Shown: positions 57,372 to 64,000 of the stretch, piece after piece | Numbering within the stretch: the first letter of the stretch is position 1 | Layout of the letters: every line of letters starts with the position of its first letter | NCBI GenBank assembly: GCA_023052935.1 | Contig: CM041292.1 | Location: 147,250,439 to 147,314,438 of the forward strand | Length of the DNA stretch: 64,000 bases | Direction: 5' to 3' | Source: Piezodorus guildinii | Taxonomy: Eukaryota > Arthropoda > Insecta > Hemiptera > Pentatomidae | The notes under the pieces: generated by a model | Told to the model about the DNA's origin: nothing | The model's input: only the letters and a program-made list of their open reading frames with translations | Database searches by the model: none | Program-made: the position numbers and the translations under genes

Positions 57372-57990
57372 GTTAGCTGTATCGTTTATGTACAACGTAT
57401 ACGGTGGATATTAAAGAACCTTATGTTTCTTGAGTGTCGTTTTCAACCTCTCGCTTTAATTATTGAGTATATTACATGGTAGTATTACCAATGGCCCTAC
57501 TTTTATGCAATCAAGCGTTTTTCTTAATGAATAGCTAAAATTGGAATGTAATTTCCGGGAACTTGATTCTTATGCAGTTGTATAATTCCTGTTTACTTTT
57601 CCTTGTTTAATCTACCAAATTTTCGAAAAAATATATTACTTTAAACAAATATGTAGATCTACCACATATACTCCTTATTGCTTCCATCCCCTATATAATG
57701 TTCTGCAAAATCGGTTTCTGGTTCTGACCGTGTTTTCAATTTTTTCATCAACGATGCTTCTCTGTGTCCTCGTATTTATACCCAGGATATTACTTCTCAG
57801 TATTTCCTTCTTATTCTGTCAATGGCAAAATCCATGAAAAATATTTAACTATTATACAAATATTTCCTTATTTTGAATATAAACACTTCCTGTCTATCCA
57901 ATTCTCAAATAACCCTAATTGCTTCGCAAATTTAAAAAAAAAACCTCAGTAAATAAAGCAGAAAGAAACGATTATTAAATATATTTTATA
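57372..57990. other. No gene recognised
   Basis: Nothing identified. Confidence 0.45.
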
Positions 57991-58291
57991 TTGCATCGTT
58001 TGTTTGTTTCTTTATTTAACGCCACTTTATGCTACTATGGCTAATCGGACGATGCTACAGTAGGAGTCCTAAATTTTGCCTATCCAGGTTTTATTAGGAT
58101 TGGGATCTCTAACGAGTACCTGATATCGCAAAGGCTCACAACCACCTTTTAACGTCCCCTCCGAAGGACGGCATAACTAAGGATTTTTTACTCCCATTAA
58201 AAATCCTAGGACCACTTGCGGGTTTTAACCCGTGACCTTTGGCATAGGAGGCTGTTATGCTAGCCACCCAAGTGATCCCTATTTTGCATCG
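57991..58291 (-). mobile_element. tRNA-derived SINE (SINE-1) with 8-bp target duplication
   Basis: TTGCATCG flanks at 57991-57998 and 58284-58291. The minus-strand SINE is nearly full length: head ending AGTGATCCC, B box region GGGTTTTAACCCGTGACC, first hairpin, the GACGGCATAACTAAGGATT block and the tail (GTTTGTTTGTTTC). Confidence 0.9.
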
Positions 58292-58964
58292 TAATTGAAT
58301 ATTTATGTATTTTATTTCATACAGTTTCACTATAATTGTGAATTTATTTTAATAAGCACTGTTTATATGAACATATTATTGTTATTTACTCTTGTCTGGT
58401 TTGTTTATTAAAATATTATTAGAATACATTTGTTAATTTTTTTACTATTCTTGATTTTCTTATTCTTTTTTATTCTGATGCTTATCTTCTAATTTAATTT
58501 TTCTGTAATATTATTTATAGAGACTTGTCCCACTACTAGAAAATTCGGTAAATTAAACAAGGAAAAGTAAACAGGCAATATACAACTGCATAAGTATAAA
58601 ACTGCATACGTATAAGTATAAATTAAGCTTATATTTAATTTTGTGTTATGTTGACTGTACCATGAACCAACTTCTCCCATAGCTCTTTTTATAATCATAA
58701 TCATTAATACATGTATTAACACAGTGGCCAGATTTACTAAAACTCCTCAGTACATAATACAATTTTTACTTTAATTATTAACCATCAATATTTAAAAAAA
58801 AATTGTTTGTCCAAAAACATATATGATCAATATTACCTGACTAATATTTGATTTCCTGATCTCTCTAATTCAATGTCTTTGATCAACTTGGTTTGAAATC
58901 GTAATCGACGGACTATTATCTATTATCTCTAAAAAGTTATCTCAAAATTTAAGGATATAGTAAA
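58292..58964. other. No gene recognised
   Basis: AT-rich. Nothing identified. Confidence 0.45.
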
Positions 58965-59430
58965 AAACATCATTTAAAGCCTATAGCCTCAAGATAATTC
59001 TGATTCCTCCTGAAACCAGTGACAAGCCTTTCTCCTCTAATTGCGTTACGCATGACGGTCAAAGAAACGCAGCTGTCTTCCACCACTAGGAAGCCTAGAT
59101 AGCTTTCATTGTCTAATACCTCAATGACGCGACATTCCTTGGCCTCTGCCTACCCGCTCCAGCTCAAAGGTTTCGTATTGTGTTTAAAACGGATTTTAAA
59201 AGGATCCTTACCGGAGCTCCTGGAGGCTCCATAACCCTTTTTGTTTGCCGAATATAAATAAGCCATTGTCATCAGTAATATGATCAGTTATGGCTTTTTA
59301 TTCTTTTATCAACATCTTTCAGCAAATTCAGAATCACCTAATTGAGTGTTACATAAAAATCTTTGTTAGGCTGCTTTCTCAACGCTAGGACATCAACATC
59401 TGTTAGTTTTAGTTTCATTGTAGTCCTTCA
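58965..59430 (-). pseudogene. Possible degenerate coding region of unknown origin
   Basis: This stretch is richer in G+C than its neighbours. Its minus-strand frames give protein-like pieces: MKLKLTDVDVLALRKQPNKD near the right end, a middle part with SANKKGYGASRSSGKDPFK, and then VIEVLDNESYLGFLVVEDS and VSLTVMRNAIRGERLVTGF near the left end. Joining them needs at least two frame changes and skips stop codons. I recognise no family. It may be a decayed host gene segment, an element ORF, or coincidence. Confidence 0.25.
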
Positions 59431-59799
59431 TATATCACAGCATTTGTAGAAAACGGGAACAGTATTTGTGGCTAGATGTGTAAGTTTGTAGGAATATACT
59501 TGAAGACAATATGTGCTGCTATTATAAATGATTTCGAGGAAGTCAGTAAGGCTAGTAAGGCTCCGTTTGCCGACGGTTCTTTTCTTTTTTTTCGAGAGTT
59601 ATTTCGTAGATGTCAAACAGATTATGTTATAATAATCGCTATAAAATAATTTCCATCTCCCATACAACCTCTTAACTCTAGAAAATCTATAGACCCAACT
59701 AGATCTTGTCATCCAGCCAATCTCTGTATCGACGTACACGCTTAAATTAAAGAAATTGAAAACAAGAAAAGAAATAAGTTAGCGAAATTAGGCTAAAAA
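59431..59799. other. No gene recognised
   Basis: Nothing identified. Confidence 0.45.
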
Positions 59800-60346
59800 G
59801 ATGAATGAATAGGTTCATATGATTACGGCCTCTTCAGACCGTCATGCGTCTCTCGCTGGTATTCTAGTCAAAGGTGGCTCTATCCCGATTCCCGAAGAAA
59901 ATACCTACTTGGCATCTTCCCATTCCGTTCCTTGCTAGCCAGAAGACCTTCCTTTGACTTCCTTACTCCGTGCTCTTCGGTACACACCCTAAATACAAGA
60001 TCCCAACCTACCGACCTATACCTACCCTCTTATAGAACAGCATCCTTTAAAAAGTCTTTTGTCATCCATGTTACCATACTTTGTAACTCATTACCCATCT
60101 CCCTCCGAATAGTGTCATCCCTGACCACTTTCAAACACCAATAATTAATCCATATTCTCAAAAATCAATCTTCCGCAAATATGTGATAAATCTGGATTTT
60201 GATAATACATAACTAAACTTATTTCATGTTATCTGTTTTTATTTGTATCATTGGACACACTGGACTTTCTCTGTTCACTGTAAATTATTCTTAGGGAAAT
60301 ATCCCCGGACAAAAATTATTTGTCATTCATTCATTCATTCAAAAAA
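59800..60346 (+). pseudogene. Non-LTR retrotransposon 3' end (family C)
   Basis: The plus-strand frame ending at TAA near 60142-60144 reads TDLYLPSYRTASFKKSF, then VTILCNSLPISLRIVSSL and TTFKH. This is the CR1/Jockey-like C-terminus, with NSLP and a SL..FK segment. The 3' UTR ends in a short GGGA/TCCC hairpin (60294-60305), ACAAAAATTATTTGT and CATTCATTCATTC. 5' truncated near 59800. Confidence 0.7.
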
Positions 60347-60573
60347 ACGGAGTAAAATTATGAGCACCACTAAATGTTTCCTTATGAGTGGTTGGAAGAC
60401 TTTTATTTTCTATTAAGCTTTACTAATTTAAAATATTGATCACAAACCTTATGATTTCAGAATGTAAGGTACTGCAAATTTGTACTGTATTCATTAATTG
60501 ATTCAGTGTAAACTGGTGTGAAGTCAGCAACAAAAGACGTCAGAAAAAATAATGATCATAATGAAAACATATA

Positions 60574-60860
60574 GCTAGATCACCTTTGGTATAGTGCCTA
60601 GCATATCAGCCTAAGATCGCAGGTTCGAATTTGGTGGGTAGACCTGGGATGTTATAAAGAAAGTAAAAAAATCCTTGGTTATGTTGTCCTTCAGATGATA
60701 CATAAAATGGTGTCATCAAGCCTGTGCGGTGTCAATTACTATTTAAAGATCTCTCTCATAATTTAACCAGGATATGCCAAATTTGGGACACCCACTGTAG
60801 CCTCGTCCGATTAGCCACAGTAGCATAAAGTGACGTTAAATGAATAAACAATTAAAGAAT
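60574..60860 (+). mobile_element. tRNA-derived SINE (SINE-1), diverged
   Basis: Head GATCACCTTTGGTATAGTGC, B box GGTTCGAATTT (about 60623), body (CAAGCCTGTGCGGTGTCAAT) and tail AAATGAATAAACAATTAAAG. It carries more substitutions than the 14.4- and 26.8-kb copies. ACATATA at 60567-60573 and 60861-60867 may be a short target duplication. Confidence 0.85.
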
Positions 60861-60867
60861 ACATATA

Positions 60868-61656
60868 ACAACCGTTAAAATTGTTTTGTTTCTTTTACTG
60901 AGGTTACTTTAGGTCTCCGAAAGGGAGGGATGTAAATATATCATAAATATAGAAGGACATCAAATTAATCAAGTTAATACGAATAGAAAACATTAAAAAA
61001 ACAAAAAAAACAGAAGAAACTTTTCTTAAAAACTATAAGAAGTTTATAATCAATTGAATGAAATCAAGGAATCGCTTGATTTTGGCTTCTTATTTTTTAA
61101 AATATACTTTTGTCTTAATTTGTAAGAGAATACTGAGTTTAATTTAATTTTTTTTTTAATATATGATGGTTCTGACCTATTAACAGATATATATTATGGA
61201 ACTCAACTAAATTGTAATAATAAACATATTCATTCTAAAAACTCTTAGTCACACTGCTTAAAGTAATGTTAAGGTTTAATTACCTAAGTGCATGTCCTTC
61301 CGCGATTGTCACTTACGGCAACTTACCATCAAAGGAATTGGTATGAAACAGCTCCGTTTCCTTTAGTTCAATTTATTGTTATCTTGATAATTGTATTCTT
61401 CAATTTAATATAATGTTTTGCAAATTATTTTACCCTTCAATCTAATCGAATGCCCTTAAAAAAAGCAGTTATGACAGTCAATAATAGGTAACTTGAGTCT
61501 GTCACTAGCGTCCACTACCTAATAATAGCAAGATAGCCATGCAAGTGATGTAGTTTATTAGTTATAATAAAAATAATACATTAAAAGTCAGCTATCCACT
61601 ATTTGATAATCCTTAAATATTTATTGAGATTCATGGAAACAGTATCTGTTTAGGGG
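60868..61656. other. No gene recognised
   Basis: AT-rich. Nothing identified. Confidence 0.45.
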
Positions 61657-61686
61657 AAAAAAACAAAAAAACAAAAAAACAAAAAA

Positions 61687-61750
<64 letters not shown>
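61657..61750. repeat. A-rich run followed by (TA)n
   Basis: AAAAAAAC repeats and an A-run lead into about 47 bases of TA. The order resembles the tail at 52936-53000. Confidence 0.85.
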
Positions 61751-61751
<1 letters not shown>

Positions 61752-61976
61752 TCAGTTTTGATTTATTATTGATTAAATAATATACACATAAGAATTATTA
61801 TCTTTAGTAAAGACTTCAATTTTAAAAAAAGTTTTAATTTCATCCGAGGTTCAAATCTTACATATGTAATTTTGTTTCCACACAACTTTTTTAACTGTTA
61901 TGGATTATTGAAAACAGTTAAAGGTAATGAACCGTTGGTAATAAACCCATAATTCAATTACAATGATGTTATATTA

Positions 61977-62121
61977 GGGGTACTCACTGCGTTTGCTATA
62001 GCATGCTGTTTGTGCTATTGTGCTAAACCCATCAATTTTATACAGGAAATAACTGTAGAAACTCGAAGGGTTTAGCAAAATAACACAAATAACATGCTAT
62101 AGCAAACGTTGTGAGTACCCC
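61977..62121. mobile_element. Small MITE with ~57-bp terminal inverted repeats
   Basis: GGGGTACTCACTGCGTTTGC, CTATAGCATG, TTTGTG.TATT and TGCTAAACCC are mirrored on the right (GGGTTTAGCA ... CATGCTATAGCAAACG ... GTGAGTACCCC). The centre of about 30 bases includes TTTATACAGGAAATAACTG. TATTA lies on both sides (61972-61976 and 62122-62126), a possible 5-bp target duplication. However, the partial copy at 25163 has similar flanking bases, so the flank may be part of the element. Confidence 0.85.
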
Positions 62122-62126
62122 TATTA

Positions 62127-62265
62127 TATACTACTTTTATATCATTCGTTAAGTTTATTTTTATTGCTTTCATTAATTGCTTCTTTTTTTTTTCCAGGTA
62201 AAAAGATCAAGCTATTCCACGATTGAAACAAAGCATTAGAACGGTAATTAAAGAAATATACCATA

Positions 62266-62305
<40 letters not shown>

Positions 62306-62849
62306 TAATTATATTTATAAAATATATTTTATTTTGGTAAATGTTTTGTTAGATCTACAAAGTTAAAATAAAAATTGATAAAAAGTGGACAATTTTTTTT
62401 AATTTATTTATGACTATGATCAGAAGTCGGCCTACAGGAAACAGCCACAAATATCAATTGTTTCGTAATGATGGATTAAAATAATATGCTCCATTTATTA
62501 TGTAAAATATGTTTTACTTACAACCGAACGCTACGCTTTTCAACATTTTATTTGCCATTTATTTCTAACGATTGATTATTGAATATAATTAATATGACTA
62601 TAATAGTGAACAAGCTATTTTAAAATAAAATTTTGCACAATTAGCTAATATGTAAGTAAAATTACATATAGTGTGTTTTTTTTATTGATATAATAGTTTT
62701 TTTTTTTCTTTTTTTTCTTCTTAACCCTAATTTAGTTTCTTGTTTTGCTAAAACATTTTCTGAATACTTCTACTGGATCTAGATAAAGTTTAAGGATGTT
62801 TCAGTTAATATATTATGTTATTAATGTTCTATCATATATTTTCTATTCC
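62127..62849. other. AT-rich; (TA)n and T-run at 62263-62306
   Basis: (TA)n followed by a T-run. No gene recognised. Confidence 0.5.
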
Positions 62850-63345
62850 TCTTGGTGGTGGGTATCAATTCTATCCTTAATCTTAAACTCTACATTAGAC
62901 ACTATGTTGCCTCCGCCAAGGAGCTTGTTGGAAAGTATGAGATCATCTTAAAAAGCGGGTTTGAAAGAACTTCTTATGAGTTAAAAACGTTTTTTCTTCT
63001 TTTCTCAATGAGTTCAGAAACTTTCGGAATATTAAATAATATATGAAGTCTCTCTGCATTTTCTTTTTCAAAGATAGTTCTTTTTGCAATTTTCTTTATT
63101 TCGCCATTTTAGATTTGCTGTAATTTCTTTTTCTAGTTTTCTGAAGAATGGAGTAGTAAAGGGGCTCCGTATGATATATAAGGTCTGATTACACTCCTCT
63201 AAATTAGAAGTTTCAATCTGAAACTTAGATTTGGAATTTTTTAGGAGGTGGTTAAATTTATGGGATTTTTGTCTTACTTTTGATTATTCCGAAATGATAT
63301 GATTGTTAAATTTTAAATGTCTATCAAGTTTCACAAGTAGACAAT
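62850..63345 (-). pseudogene. Degenerate non-LTR reverse transcriptase C-terminal region
   Basis: Minus-strand frames give VIRPYISYGAPLL, IKKIAKRTIFEKENAERLH and ILFNIPKVSELIEKRRKNVF. This is the familiar Jockey/RTE-type order 'Y.AP..', 'R....', 'LH.L..IP...E'. At least two stops interrupt it. It differs from family B, which begins at 63352, so it is a separate insertion or a distinct lineage. Confidence 0.55.
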
Positions 63346-63351
63346 GCTTCT

Positions 63352-64000
63352 AGATGTTTTTTTTTTTTTAATTTATTTATTAGAATTTACAACTGTATAA
63401 TGGAATACAACAAGTAAATTTGAGTGAAATATAAAAAGGCATGAAACACATGTAGAGAAGCTTTCCAATGGAAGCGTTCTAAAAATATTCTAAACTAAAA
63501 GGTCTAAGAGCCATCTCCTTTTCAGACACCTCGGAGGATTGTCGGAGGTCAGGAATTGAATAGGAAGAAAGGATTGAAATTAGAGGATTAGGGTGGGAAT
63601 GGAGTTTGTCATGAAAGGAATGGTATCTTGATCGGACCAAATCAGCAACATACGGAATATTAAGGTCTTTGTAGATCAGTTTACAAAATAAGGAGCATTG
63701 AGTATTTTACGAAGAATTTTGGATTGTAGGGATTCGATACGGGAAGAATTTGATGGTTTAGTAGAGCTCCAAAGCTCTACTCCGTAAGTCCATATAGGCC
63801 GTATGATAGTCATGTAGATGAGCCTTTTGTAGTTAAGTGGAAGATTAGAACGTTTGTCTAGTAAGTGTTGATGTAGTCGAAAACGTCGTACAGTTTCTTG
63901 TCGTTTCAGTCTTGCATGAGGGTGTTTTGAAATGTGAATTTTGATTTTGAAATTTAGTTGGCAGTTTTCTCTTATTTTTTTGGAAAGAAAAAAATGATAT
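63352..64000 (-). pseudogene. Jockey-type LINE 3' end (family B), continues beyond the window
   Basis: The 3' end is at the left: a T-run at 63358-63369, then the tail complementary to AATTTACAACTGTATAATGG. On the minus strand the coding part shows YGVELWSSTKPSNSSRIES, then QSKILRKILNAPYF, and upstream a basic LKRQE-type segment. The motifs match the C-terminus of families A and B. The fragment is cut by the window edge, so the state of its reverse transcriptase is unknown. Confidence 0.7.

Overview
This window looks like repeat-dense, AT-rich intergenic or intronic DNA from a metazoan, most likely an arthropod and plausibly an insect. The reasons are the mixture of BEL/Pao, Jockey-clade, Penelope-like and Helentron-like relics with tRNA-derived SINEs, the long (TA)n tracts, and the absence of any bacterial gene organisation. 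The species cannot be named from the sequence. I found no convincing host protein-coding gene, tRNA, rRNA or CRISPR array. Almost everything recognisable is a mobile element or a relic of one.

Layout: 0.3-1.1 kb holds an antisense non-LTR relic (family C), then a SINE at 1.4-1.7 kb. At 2.1-5.85 kb is a young BEL/Pao LTR element: near-identical LTRs, a 5-bp target duplication, an intact 648-codon gag-protease ORF, but most of pol deleted. At 7.3-9.3 kb is a 5'-truncated Jockey-type fragment (family A) carrying two nested insertions. From 10.1 to 23.1 kb lie a tiny Penelope-like relic with a perfect target duplication, a 1.25-kb foldback, many copies of a CA-core element that I interpret as a HINE/DINE-1-like non-autonomous rolling-circle family (called RC here), SINEs and (TA)n tracts. 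At 23.5-25.2 kb is a direct duplication broken by a non-LTR tail. At 28.1-32.9 kb is an almost full-length Jockey-clade LINE (family A) with frameshifts in both ORFs.

From 33 to 42 kb are an RC fragment, a Penelope-like palindrome, a family C relic, an 82-bp tandem duplication, a palindromic (TA)n tract, a SINE, a nested pair of oppositely oriented RC elements (37.3-39.0 kb) and an antisense family A relic (40.5-42.0 kb). From 43 to 64 kb are family B, C and other non-LTR ends, SINEs of two head types, a foldback, a Penelope-like insertion with a hammerhead-ribozyme-like core and a 14-bp target duplication (56.25-57.36 kb), a small MITE (62.0 kb) and two antisense LINE ends, one of which runs off the window.

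The autonomous elements are inactive as sequenced. The non-autonomous families (SINE-1, RC) are the most numerous and best preserved. SINE-1 has a tRNA-like pol III head and a body with three hairpins; it would depend on a LINE for reverse transcription. The RC family would depend on a Helentron-type Rep-helicase that is not in this window. Several nested insertions give relative ages. Element boundaries are stated to about 10-20 bases unless a target duplication fixes them.
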